This document shows, piece by piece, positions 21,827 through 33,093 of a DNA stretch of 64,000 nucleotides; position 1 is the first letter of the stretch; each line of letters starts with the position of its first letter. A program made the position numbers and the translations under genes. The notes under the pieces are model-generated. The model was not told the DNA's origin, searched no databases, and saw only the letters and a list, made by a program, of their open reading frames with translations. Origin of the DNA: Larimichthys crocea (lineage: Eukaryota; Chordata; Actinopteri; Sciaenidae); assembly GCF_000972845.2 (NCBI RefSeq), contig NC_040025.1, positions 19,647,399 through 19,711,398 on the forward strand, in the 5' to 3' direction.

Positions 21827-24548
21827 GATCAAGCTGGTCCTGTTATCTACTGAAATTCCTGGAATTCTCTCTGATGTATTTCTGTTCACCTTTTGTGGAT
21901 CCGGATCTGCTTGTTAGGAAAGCGTCAGCATTCTCAGTGGCAAAGCAATGAACGAGCAATGAATTTTAATATCTACTTTGGATCTGACTGGATCTCGGAA
22001 ACAACAGACGGCTAATGACAGACATAGTTGCTGGATCCTTCCTTACTGTGACAGTTTCTGGCACACTGTGGCACATTGTGTTAAAAGCACACTCACCAAA
22101 TGGGGTTTTTCCTTCATGTCAAAGTACATTTCTGTCCAAGCATTCATTTTATGTAACCGACCTCCCCTGTGCACTGACTGTGCACATGAGTTGACGGTGG
22201 AAGAGATCATGGGAAATCAATGAGCAGTTAAAGTGAGGATTTGTGTGCACACCTAAATAGAGACGTGCAGGGTGCTCAACTTGTGAAGTAGCTGCCGTTT
22301 CAGCAGCATTTTGCCCTGGAAGACTTTGGATTACTACTGCCAGTGGTTTAAAATGTGGGCTCCACGGTGAGTGATTAAACATTGGATGTACTCAGGTACT
22401 CAGCTGGATTGACCTGATGTAGTATGCTGCACAGAAACTCTCACTCTTTGTCGAGAATGTTGTCTCTCCCGGTTCGTTGGAGGTTTCCATCTAATTGGAG
22501 ATCATTTTGATTAAATGTTAATTGGTGTTGGAAAGAGTACAAACAGAGTTGGAGTTGTGCCCCACTTCTGTGCTAGCTTCTGTTCCACTAGCTTTTGGTT
22601 CAGAGGGATTTCTTCATCTGTCTCCTTAAAGTTTTCTTCACATATTCTAAGGTATCTAACTGGACAGAACTATTTAAGAATCTATTCTTTAAACCAAAAC
22701 CGAATAAAGCTTTGGTAAGCATTTATTAAGTACAGCCCAGTAACTCTTGACCATAGGCACTTAAATCTAAAGGCAGCTGTTGAATGCTAACAAAATCTTA
22801 TTTGGATTATCTTAGTTATCATAACAAGACACTAAAAGTGCTAGTTTCATGTTTCCATTTAAAAAAATGCAAATAGAAGAAACCCTGTACAGTACATGGA
22901 GCTATCAAGGCTGGTGGAACTGAGGTTAGCTTGAAAACAGAGTGGGATATAAGCTGTTCAGTGTTGAAGTTGTAGGTATTTCTTTAGATCCACAGTCATT
23001 AAATTGCCGTATTTAGAGACACAGCACTAACATATCATGAGCTCTTGAGAAAAATGGCTGAGCATTTGTTTGCTAATTGTTAAACACTCCACATTGTGAA
23101 CTTGTTTACTTTGGTTAATCTGGTTCTTTGTGACAGACGGCCAGCATGAGACTGAACCATATTGAGAACAATAGATGAGCTGTAATGGGTTAATCAGCTG
23201 ATTATTATTCACGCTTACTAGTGCAGCACTAATGGGACACCATTAAGGTCACCTTTTAGGTTACTTTTTTAAGAGAAACTACTTTCTAGGACGATGAAGG
23301 TCTCATTTCATGGAGTGGTAATGCTAACTGACTGGAGCTCTGTGTTTGCCCTCCAGTGGTACACACCAAAGTACACTAAATTGTTTGTGTTCTTAAAAGC
23401 ACTGCTTCTCTTCTTAAAACATTTCAGAAGACATGCTATGACTGAACCTGAGCACTAATGTTCTTCCAGTGCAGTGTTGCCTTTTTACTCTTTGTGAGAG
23501 CCTGATGGAAGGAGCTTGTGAATAGTTGGGAGCCATTGTCCTGTAGCCATGGTGAAAGCAGTAGTGTGGACTCCGCTTCTCTCTGGGCTTGTTTTTGTTC
23601 TTCTTCGAGATGACCAACAGAAAGACTCTTTGACCGTGCAGCTGCGCCGTAATAACAGCAGCGATTGCTCACTCGCTTGCTCATCGCCATTCCTCCAGCC
23701 ACAGCTTCATTCGCAGCCCTGTTTTCACAGACAGCTCTGAGCTCTGTACAGGGAAATGGTTTTCATTTCATCGCCAGATATTACTTTATCAGTAGCTGAC
23801 ATCAGACTCTACTTTCTTCTCCTTCAGGTTAGACTTGTTTAGTTATAAACTGCTGAAGCCAAACAGAAGGGTTTATCAGTTCACCACAAAAATGTTTGGA
23901 ATTTTGCACAACTAAAACATGTTCCTGTTTTATCTTGTGAGAGAAAATGCACTTTTCATTGATGACTTCATGACCTAGTTCTACACTGAAAACTTTTGAG
24001 TAAAACTCAGTGTAGTTAATGCAAAAAAAAGCTACTCAATCATTGTCAGCTGAAGTTTTCAGTGAATCACAAGGCAGCAATGTCATTGACTCACTCCAGG
24101 TTTGTCATTGGAATTCACCACCACTGCAGTATGCCTACATTTCTCCGACTTGTTTTTGAAGTTGAAACTTGCCACAGAGTGTATTAATCATCATTTCATT
24201 TCATCATGTTCAGTGCTGCAGACAAACTCATTGTACCTCATTTGCAAGGGACCAGTTAACTACATGATTGATTGTATTACTGTGTAGAAAAGTGTTTTAC
24301 ATTGATGAAACATTGAGTATCTTGATTTTACTTGTCACTTTCTGCTTTGTTTAGTACACAATTGCTGTTTGTCCTATGTTTCATTTATTAGTGCCTTTTT
24401 TATTACTTAATACTATATTTCTTTTATATGTACTGTGAAAATGTGCTTTTCTATGATAACTTTTTTTCTATTTCTATTTTTCTGATGAGTGAAAACAAAT
24501 GTATCTCATGAATATTTTATGAGAAATAAAAGGAAGTATTTAATTAAC
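21827..24548 (+). other. tmem51: 3' UTR of tmem51
   Basis: The region after the stop has no convincing coding content. Two AATAAA signals are present, at 22703-22708 and 24525-24530, so a short and a long 3' UTR are both possible. The distal signal ends this region about 320 bp before the stop codon of the convergent protease gene. Confidence 0.5.
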
Positions 24549-24865
24549 CCGGAAGTGTATTTTGCTTTGAGTAGAACTCCATGTTCACTCATATGCCACT
24601 GAACATTTCAACATTCATATTTTCTCACTTTGTTACTGTTCACCAATTCTTAGTTAATATGCAGCTACTATATTGAAAACTAAAGTTGAGTGAAACATCT
24701 GGAGCTAGTTGTTACAGTTAAGAAAGGGTTTCTTGTTTTTCATTGTTCAGGACATGGACAGCACTTAGTTACATTAACATACAATTTCCTTTTGCAATAA
24801 ATAAATGAGACAACACATAAATTATAGTTGTTCTTATTTCTGACAAAAGCACTTAAATAGCTTCC

Positions 24866-27800
24866 TCAGTAGGTGGTCATTACCTGCAGAGAAAACAATA
24901 GAAAACACAATTATAATACACTTCCTGTTTTCGAAAGGCAAGGCTTTTGTTTTCTTCGGGCCACATTGTTTATCCTGGCAAGGTAATCACGAAAAAGTTC
25001 CTCACTGTGTTCATCCAGTTGATGTAGGAGCTGACTTGTGTGAAGACAGTGGGCTTCTGGAAGACGTTGCAGCCCTGACCGGAGCCAAAGCTCACCACAC
25101 CATGGACGTCCCAGGAGCCATCAGGGTTCTGGCAATTCAGGGGGCCACCAGAGTCTCCCTGTGGGTAAGCACACACATTGTATGCTAGCATGTGTACAGA
25201 CACTGAGGCGGTATGGCTACCAGTAATCATTTAGTCATAGTTAATTATCCTTTCACACCCTTTCCTTGAATTCCTAGACTGAATTGTTACAGATGGTGAT
25301 TGCCGTAATCAGCCATCAAAATAACCTTTCATGATTTTGAACTTACATTGCACCCAGCAGTGATGCCATCACCTCCGGCACACACCATCTTGTCCGTTGC
25401 CAGGACGCTCCACCAGTCGGGCTGTGAGCAGGTATCGTGACCAACCACTGGCAGGAGAGCCTGCTGCAGGATGTCAGCAAGAGGACCGCTGGCTGTTGGG
25501 GAGAAACGTGCTTAACTTGGGTAAGAAAAGATTTTGCTTTGAGGGGGGGTTCACTTGGGTGTCAGATGGGGTGCAGGATGGAGATAGTTTTTTGCTGTAG
25601 ATGGTCTTTTACAGGAGTTTGAAGTTAGAGGTTTGGTAGTACCAAAGCTTTAGTACTACCAGTTAAAGACAGGACGCTCACAGGACAGTCACACATGGCT
25701 ATATGTTTCACTGATAAGAGGGTTGCAAATCACATTTTTCACATCATATATCTACATCTATAAAGGCAGTAATCTGAGCAAAACACATAACTTAAACCTA
25801 ATCAAAAATCTCAAGAGGAACATAAAAATAATCAAGCTGAGTTTCCCAATCATAAAAACAACATTCATCCTGTTTGTGAAGTCAAAACTATCACCTCACT
25901 GTGTCTGTGTTCAGTCAAGTGAGAATTTGCAGCAGTGTGGCACATTCCTTGAAACTAGGACAAATGAATGCACTGTATCTACGCCCTGCCCCTCTTATCA
26001 TTTCTTTCAACATACATTTATGAGGATAATCATAGATTCATCATTGGTAGCTACAGTAGAAATTGAACTCCTACCCCAGATATGGTCTCTGTTTATTATT
26101 GCAGGCAATTAATGGTTGTGAAATATCCTCAACAACTGCTCAGACACTGTCTAGACACTATTAAAATGGCTGGTCAGTGAGTCCAAGGTTTGAAATTTGT
26201 AATGCAGTGATTCATTCTGCTGAGGTGTGTTTACTCACTGGAGAGTCGACCCCAGCCGGTGACATAGCAGGGAGTATCGTGGGGCAGGACAACGCCCCGG
26301 TCTGGGAGGCAAGCAGGCATTATTGTGTCAGAGAAGATGACAGGGGAAGACAGCTTGATCAGAGCAATATCATTACTGCAAAAGACAAAAACAATAGACC
26401 CACATTAAGGAAGTAATGGCAAATAAAAACATAGTTTATGCTGTGTTATTATTTTTCCTATGTCAAATGAACCGGTGACCTGTTCACTCATGATGTGACA
26501 CTGGCTGTTGCTATTACCGGCTTAGCATGATGTTGTAGTCCTCATGAGTGACGATTGTGGCTGCCATCCGAGCTACTGAGCCCTCCTCGCTCGCCTTCAG
26601 GCTGTGCTTACCCAGCTGCACTCTGTAGCTGTAGCGGTCACTGTGGGATGGCAGATGACACAGTGTTTCCGTAGAGGGATCATACAGTAGTACTGACTTT
26701 TCTGCCTGTCGCCACAACATTATGTTTAAGCCAATGGTGGGCTGCACATGTTTCGCAATCCAGCAAAGGTAATACATGGCTGTTTCAGTGACCAAACATT
26801 TTTTAACTGGCTCTTGAGGTCTCTTCTTCTTTGTAAGCAGTGTGTTTTTTGAGGTGAGGTTTCTCTACATGCCACTCTTTTTTTTGTCTGGTCATGCATG
26901 GTGGCATTGCTTCCAATTTTAGGAAGAACTACCCTGTTTTTCAGTTCCTTCCCAAAAGCAACAGCAAAAATGCCAAACGCATCATTTCCTGTTTGGCAAA
27001 GGAGTCTTTCCTAACACTGACCTTTGGTTTAAACAATATGCTTTCATCATGGGCGTATTAAATCACAGTAGTGAAAGTTCATAATTAGGTAAAACTGGAT
27101 CATCATCAAGTTACAAGGGGGTACTAACCCTCGGAGAAAAAGGGACAGTTCACATTTAGCAGTTTATCTTTTGAGTGTGCAGCAAAATGAAACTAAATGA
27201 CCTTCCACACCTGTACAAGGTATTTGGTATTTGAAGTATTTGAAGAAGGCCCAGTCTTTCCTGGCTGATCCTGGCCACCTCCTGTCTAAGTAGTTCAAGT
27301 TACTTCCAAGATGCAGGATCAATAAACTTAAAAATTAAATTGTTCCTGTTATTATTGGCCTCAAGGACAATAAAAATATACTTAATCCTTGAAAAATGAC
27401 TTTGTTCCTAGTTCAAATATTACTATAAATATTTGTAACCATAAACAACTATGTTTAAAAACGTTCCCACCCTAGGTTTCCATGCTGTATTGTAAATTTG
27501 ATTATGCTGACAACCTTCCTCAAGGGAAGTTAAACATACTTGATGCAGTGTGCAGCAGTGAGGACCCATTCAGAAGAGATGAGGCTGCCTCCACAGACGT
27601 GCCTCCAGCGCCCACTGCTGTCTGATTGGAGTGAGATCTGAGCAGAGCATTACTACACGTTAAAATGTCACTCAATCCAGCACCCTACAAACGCATTTCA
27701 TCTGTCATCTCTATGACAGAAGTGAGTAAATGTGTAAGTGTCACTTCTATCTGTCGTAGTGAAATGGAAATGTAGCGTTCATACTGCCCTGTGGCTGTCA

Positions 27801-28259
27801 GAGTGAATATGTTTTTACACATTTAGAGCGCACCTTACCTGCCAGGGCCAGCTGTGAGGCCTGACATCCTCTCCTGCCACCACCCTGCTCAGCACAGGAG
27901 GGAAGGTGGGAAGGCCACATCCATACTGCTCAGCACAGGAGGGAAGGTGGGAAGGCCACATCCATAAACTGGCACAAGGTTAGTAATTTATATTGTTATT
28001 TTTTTATTTTTATTTTTTTTAACCAGAATAGACACTTTAAAAAGCAGGTAGTTGTTTTATTATAGCACATTTTTGATTAATTATAGAATATAGAATGAGT
28101 ATCAAAGCTCAGTGTAGCTTAAATAAAACAGCTTTACAAAACAATTAAGGGACTATTCATCTGGATTATTACTACAACAAATGAGTTTTAGTTATGTGAG
28201 AAGACTGAAGCTGTCTTACCGCTAGCTACCAGAAAAGTGAGAACCACCAGGCTCCTCAT
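24866..28259 (-). pseudogene. Elastase-2/chymotrypsin-C-like protease gene with frame-breaking exon 2 duplication
   Basis: Secreted trypsin-fold serine protease of the pancreatic elastase/chymotrypsin C group. Eight minus-strand exons: 28220-28259, 27839-27968, 27540-27637, 26518-26640, 26239-26375, 25347-25492, 25006-25158 and 24866-24883. Exons 3-8 are exactly the sizes of those in the two neighbouring paralogues (98, 123, 137, 146, 153, 18). The signal peptide starts MRSLVVLTFLVAS. The catalytic triad is present: His in LTAAHC, Asp in NDIAL and Ser in GDSGGPLNC. Cys1 (YGCG) and its partner in PACLP are also present. Exon 2 is 130 bp instead of 89 because a 41-bp unit is perfectly duplicated (27885-27925 and 27926-27966), causing a stop at 27889-27891 after 39 codons. 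Without the duplication the protein would be 267 residues and intact. Odd residues: RVVAG instead of RVVGG at the activation site, and WWS instead of WWG. It may be a young pseudogene, a polymorphic allele or an assembly artefact. Confidence 0.8.
27885..27966. repeat. Perfect 41-bp tandem duplication in a protease exon
   Basis: Copy one is 27885-27925 and copy two 27926-27966, both starting ctgctcagcacagg and ending ccacatccata, with no mismatch. The unit covers the codons for [13 protein letters not shown]. It is not a multiple of three and adds nothing else to the exon. Confidence 0.97.
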
Positions 28260-28310
28260 GACTGTAGAGTACGTAGTGTTGTTCTACAGTGTTGTGTAGA
28301 AATAGCTTGT

Positions 28311-28320
28311 ATTTATAGTG
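28311..28320 (-). promoter_or_regulatory. TATA box of first protease gene
   Basis: On the minus strand the sequence reads CACTATAAAT, about 52 bp upstream of the start codon at 28259. This fits the short 5' UTR of digestive protease genes. Both neighbouring paralogues have a TATA box at a similar distance. Confidence 0.6.
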
Positions 28321-28615
28321 TATGTTAACAACTTCTAAGCAGTGTATCATCTGTCCTCAAAAACCCGGCTGACTTGCAGAAAAACAAACAGATGTTTGGA
28401 GACAGAGGGCACAGCATGTGGTTGGTGATAGGGTTTTCCCATCACTACTCACACTGGGAAGCATCGGATCCCTTTCTGCTGTTTAAGTGATAAAACTTAC
28501 AAGATGATATGTAAAAATCATATTTTTTGTGAAATTGCTAACCTGATAATTAAGACAGAAAATTGTACAAAACATGAAATGACACAAACATCTTATTTCA
28601 TTTATAGTTCCACAT

Positions 28616-28621
28616 TTTATT
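28616..28621 (-). terminator. ctrc: Poly(A) signal of ctrc-like gene
   Basis: TTTATT on the + strand gives AATAAA on the minus strand, 32 bp after the stop codon at 28653-28655. Short 3' UTRs of this kind are normal for pancreatic protease genes. Confidence 0.65.
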
Positions 28622-28652
28622 TATTTTATATGATCCCCGAAAGTCTGTCCTC

Positions 28653-31204
28653 TCAGTAGGCCACCATTTTCTGTAAAAGAGACATGTTAGATTTAGTGCA
28701 CCATCATGTTTTCAGCAACATGGAATATATATACAGTATATATTTGAATTGATCTAGATTGTTTAAATCTATATAATAACATAAAGCAAGCAACAGCTAA
28801 AGATTTCAAGACTTCACCCTCAAGTGATTTAATGTGAGGTTCTGGAGCTTACAGAGTTGATCCAGTCGATGTAGGAGCTGACTTTGGTGAAGACAGTGGG
28901 CTTCTTGGCGAGGTTGCAGCTGAGCCCGGAGCCAAAGCTGACAATGCCATGAACCTCCCAGGCACCACTAGTGTTCTGACAGTTCAAAGGTCCACCAGAG
29001 TCGCCCTGATTCATGTGACAGAAAACATATGATCAGTGTGCAAATTCCACATGCAACAAGCAATAACTTCATGCCCTTTAAAAACACTCTGAGTGCGCCT
29101 AGTGTTAACTTACAGACATTTCTCTGAAATACTGAATTTTATGTCAAACATTGGTGTTGCAATATGATGTGTCATTTTGTGTCATTTTTATTATTTTAGA
29201 CTCACGTTGCAGCCCGACACAACTCCATCTCCACCTGCACAGACCATGGTGTCCTTCACCTGAAAACCCCACCAGTCAGGCTTGGTGCAGGTGGCGTGGT
29301 CCACCACTGGCAGAAGAGCCTGCTGCAGGATGTCAGCAATGGGACCTCCGGCTGTGTGGAGGAGAAATGAATAGAAAGGATAGGAAAGGGTGAGAAACAA
29401 AACATTTGACAAGCTAGATGTTTCATCAGATTGTAACAGTATGGTTAGAAAGGATCAAGCAAACGGATATTGTCCATCCATCCTGTTAACCTTAGGTAAC
29501 TGTGATAACAACAATATTAGCTGAGATATATCTCTTTAACATATTACGTGCGACTGCCATGAAGCAGGTGACACGGACATGGAAACTGGCAAATCCACCA
29601 AAGCTAAATTCAAGAATTGAAAAAAAAAAAACAACTAAATCTAAATGTAAACTAATGTAACTGACACAGTTTCATATAGTTTGTTGTTTGAGATAGGATT
29701 ATTGAATACCACTTCAGAACTATTGTCTGATTTTGTATCAAAGAGAGGAAGGAGCCTGTGCACTCACTGTAGGTGCGACCCCATCCAGTGACGTAGCAGG
29801 GCTCGTTATGGGGAAGGACGACGCCAGCATCAGGCATACAAGCAGCCATGATGGCATCAGAGAAGGTGACAGGAGACTCCAGCTTAATCAGGGCAATGTC
29901 ATTACTGTGGAGGAAACACACATATTTTGAATCACCATTAACATGCATCTGTTTGTTTCCGCATATTATCTTATATTTTTTAGATTTTCAGTGAATTTAT
30001 TGCTAGACCCTTAGTGAGAAGTCATTTTTACCGAATGAAAAAGGGGTTCCACTTCTCATGCACAATGATGTTAGCGGTGCCCATGAACACAGCACTCTCC
30101 TCTGTCTGGACCAGGTTGTGCTTTCCCATGGCCACTCTGTACTCCCTGCCATTGCTGCATGTTTGAGAGAAGAATATGAGAAGAATATCAAGTCTGAAAA
30201 GCCACTGATTGCTAATACAGTAATAAATATATTTCAGTTCAATTCATAACAAAAGTTATCTCATGACACTTTCCATACAGAGCAAGTTTAGTCCGTACTC
30301 TTTACTTTATATTTGTATCAGCGCGAAATTATTTAGTTTGTTTCATACCTGATACAGTGAGCTGCGGTAAGAACCCACTGGCTAGAGATCAGAGTACCTC
30401 CACAGGTGTGTCTCCATTCTCCCTGTCTGTTGTACTGCAGAGAAATCTAAAACAGACAGACACTGAACTTTCACTACATTTTGTCTTTTTGTTTCTTGTG
30501 TCTGCTCTCAAAGACGTACTGCTTAGATGAAGCTGTGTCTCCACTGGTGCCCTTTTTGCCTCCTACTTAAGTGTCCGATATAAATAAATCTCAATTTTAG
30601 CCTTGATTATGTTTTTGTCTATTTGTATTTTATTTAATCTTATTTTATTCTACATTCATTTATTTATGTCCTTTGTTATTGTTTTTTTCAACATTGTTTT
30701 AATGCATTTATTTGCCTTCTGTAAAGCATGTTGAAATTAATATTTTCTGTGATTCCACATAGCTTAATATTGTGAGTTTTAGTCTACATACTCATATACA
30801 CATATATCACATTCCTCACTTTACATTTTAGGTCTAAGACTACAATTACTTTACTCTCTTGAAGTCTGCAGTCTAAAATAAATCTTTTTTCAGACAGTTG
30901 ATGTCTTGTTTTCTGAGTCACTCCCCACACAGCATGTTTTACCTGCCAGGGCCAGCTGTTAGGCCTGACATCTTCTCCTCCAACCACCCTGGTCACCACA
31001 GGGGGGAAGGTGGGCAGGCCACACCCGTAGGCTGAGGGGACAGACAAAGACAGATTCTTAATAACTGAGAATGAATGCAGACAACTGTTTCAGTTTGTTG
31101 AGAAACTGTACATGAACGTGACTTAAAGCAGATATTTATAGCAATGTTGCGTGTGAAAGATACTTACCACCAGCAACAAGGAGAGCGAAAACCACAAACT
31201 TCAT
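28653..31204 (-). CDS. ctrc: Chymotrypsin C-like (caldecrin) serine protease precursor
   Basis: Pancreatic zymogen secreted by acinar cells. Eight minus-strand exons: 31168-31204, 30943-31031, 30349-30446, 30032-30154, 29768-29904, 29206-29351, 28853-29005 and 28653-28670. They join in frame to 266 residues (human CTRC is 268). Order: signal peptide [12 protein letters not shown], propeptide with [14 protein letters not shown], activation at R|VVGGED, His in LTAAHC, Asp in NDIAL and Ser in GDSGGPLNC. Features closest to CTRC are [10 protein letters not shown], the residues around [33 protein letters not shown] and the C-terminal DWINSKMVAY (human EKMQL). The S1 pocket has Ser189, Gly190, Gly216 and Thr226 by my alignment, which suggests a preference for large hydrophobic residues rather than trypsin-like cleavage. 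The tiny last exon is shared with both neighbours. A cela2 assignment is the alternative, since the two families are close in fish. Confidence 0.88.
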
Positions 31205-31235
31205 CGTGTCTGTATCTCTACACTTTAAAGTAAAA

Positions 31236-31245
31236 CCTTTATACC
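31236..31245 (-). promoter_or_regulatory. ctrc: TATA box of ctrc-like gene
   Basis: The minus-strand sequence GGTATAAAGG lies about 32-41 bp upstream of the start codon at 31204. It implies a very short 5' UTR, or a start slightly downstream of the usual spacing. Orientation and position fit the gene. Confidence 0.65.
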
Positions 31246-33043
31246 TTCTGTGATGTTATGTAACCACAAAAACTGGATCAAATTCTCAGAAATGTTCCCT
31301 CTGACAAATTGTACAGTTTGGGGTGGAGCTAAATGGATATCAGAGTGGCCAGAACTGACCAGGAATACTAGGCCAAGGCCAAAGTGTCCTGGAGTTGTGT
31401 GATTTATATTTTTTGAAGTGTTTTTTTAACTTTTAATCATCAAGAGTTGACACAAAGCGCCTTGCTCCCATCCATGTAGCCCTCCCTACTCCCTTTAAAG
31501 AAATATATTGCCTTCTCAAGTAGTGGAAGTTTCCATTGCTCATGAACATTTCCTGTGACTGTACTGTAGTACTTAAATGCAAATAATCAGTACATAGTTA
31601 ATAGTTCAAGTACTAATAACAAGTTCATGCTACATTGATATTATATCATGAAAGCAGGGCATTTAAGTAGAAGCATGCAATTGTAATTTCTTCATCTCAA
31701 ACCATTTTTTGAAACAAAAGCTAACAACAGTGGTGGGTATACCACAACACAAAAGTCGACTTATTGTAACCTGCTGATGACACTCTGTGACACTCTAAGC
31801 TCAGTGGCAACTACCCTTGTACCCTTGAGTACATCTGGTTTGAAACCTTGTTAGGTGTCGTCTTGGTCTCATGATGTCAAAATGTGAACAGCATGATGAA
31901 GAGGACTGTTTAAATACAAATTGACGTTGAACCAGAACATTTAGTGTCCAATTCATGGATCAGGCACTTGTTGTGAGTTTTGTGGTTAATCACCTTGTTA
32001 GAGAACAGCATGTTATGCAATAAGTACTGAAACACTGACCAGTCGGACATGTGCATTTTAGGTGACATTTCATCCAAAAGCTGAATATCCCTAACTTTTT
32101 GTGAGTAGTGTATATCTGTTTAAAAACTGTTCATAAGGTTTGATCTCAATATCTGCTCTTAAATTTAGTGGATAAAACTGTGATTCTTCTCCACTGACTT
32201 TTGCATCACAATAATGCAATAAATATATTATACAATAATAATAATAAAAAATAAAAAAATATTGCAACAGTTATGAATATGTGATTGTTGTCTAGATGTA
32301 TTTTTCTTGTAAATACACAAAGTATCAAACATGCGAATGCACTAGAAGAGGTACATTCCCCCTTTTCATCATATCAATCAACAAAAATAATTATTACAAA
32401 GCACATAAATCAATTTTCCACTTTGATAAAGCATTCATTTTTCATTAATACAATTATATTTAATGCTAAGAATTATGTCTGCAAAACAGTAATGTTCTAT
32501 TACAGTATTTGCAGTGTTTTATGTGGCATAAAATCACATTAAAACACAGGTGTTGGGGTAATTAAACTATTTACGTTGCTGTATGTATTCTGATTTGCCC
32601 CAAAATATTTCTAGAATTTAACAAAGTGCACCCTTTTACATATTTAGCAGCTCTGTTCTGTAGTAAGATTGTTTATATCCAAATACAAGATACACTGAAA
32701 CCAGAACTCCTGTTCTGAGATGAAACTGACATCTGTAGTCAAAGCCTGGAAACATTCACATATAAAATAAATTCACACTTTTATTTTCTTTAATAGAACA
32801 AGACAGAACATGTGGAACCAAAGAATGTAAATATCATCTCTTATGTAAAGACCTCACCAGCTCACAGTGAGACACCTGTGAGGTTCACACAGAGGTTGAG
32901 TTGGGCCGATAAGGTGTATTTGAGAATATCTGCGGTTACTTATCTCCAAGGTTGATTTATTTTTTTCCACCAACTTTTCCTGGCTGCTCTAGGGGGAATG
33001 TTAAGCAACACATTTGAAGTTTTTAAATAGGTGTGTTAAAGCG
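31246..33043. promoter_or_regulatory. Shared divergent promoter interval of the two head-to-head protease genes
   Basis: About 1.8 kb separates the two opposite-facing TATA boxes. No coding exon was recognised inside. It is AT-rich, with an AATAATAATAAAAAATAAA-type stretch near 32238-32256 and an E-box CACCTG at 32873-32878. Shared acinar enhancers are a reasonable expectation for such an arrangement but cannot be shown from sequence alone. Confidence 0.4.
31373..31381 (+). promoter_or_regulatory. Possible NR5A2-type site upstream of ctrc-like gene
   Basis: CCAAGGCCA matches the NR5A (YCAAGGYCA) consensus closely and lies about 130 bp upstream of the TATA box. NR5A2 is an established regulator of pancreatic acinar enzyme genes. 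This is a single short motif match, so functional use is only inferred. Confidence 0.3.
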
Positions 33044-33053
33044 CTATATAAGG
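33044..33053 (+). promoter_or_regulatory. cela2a: TATA box of cela2a-like gene
   Basis: CTATATAAGG lies about 41-50 bp upstream of the ATG at 33094, giving a short 5' UTR as in the paralogues. Confidence 0.75.
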
Positions 33054-33093
33054 ACGAGCAGAGCCTCCTGAACGTCTGCTGAAGACAGTCACA

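Noticed and set aside
25006..25230. Protease last exon reading through to FFVITLPG
   Set aside because: The GTGAGG at the end of WMNT is the donor used in both paralogues, and an 18-bp final exon encoding VMTTY is present at 24866-24883.
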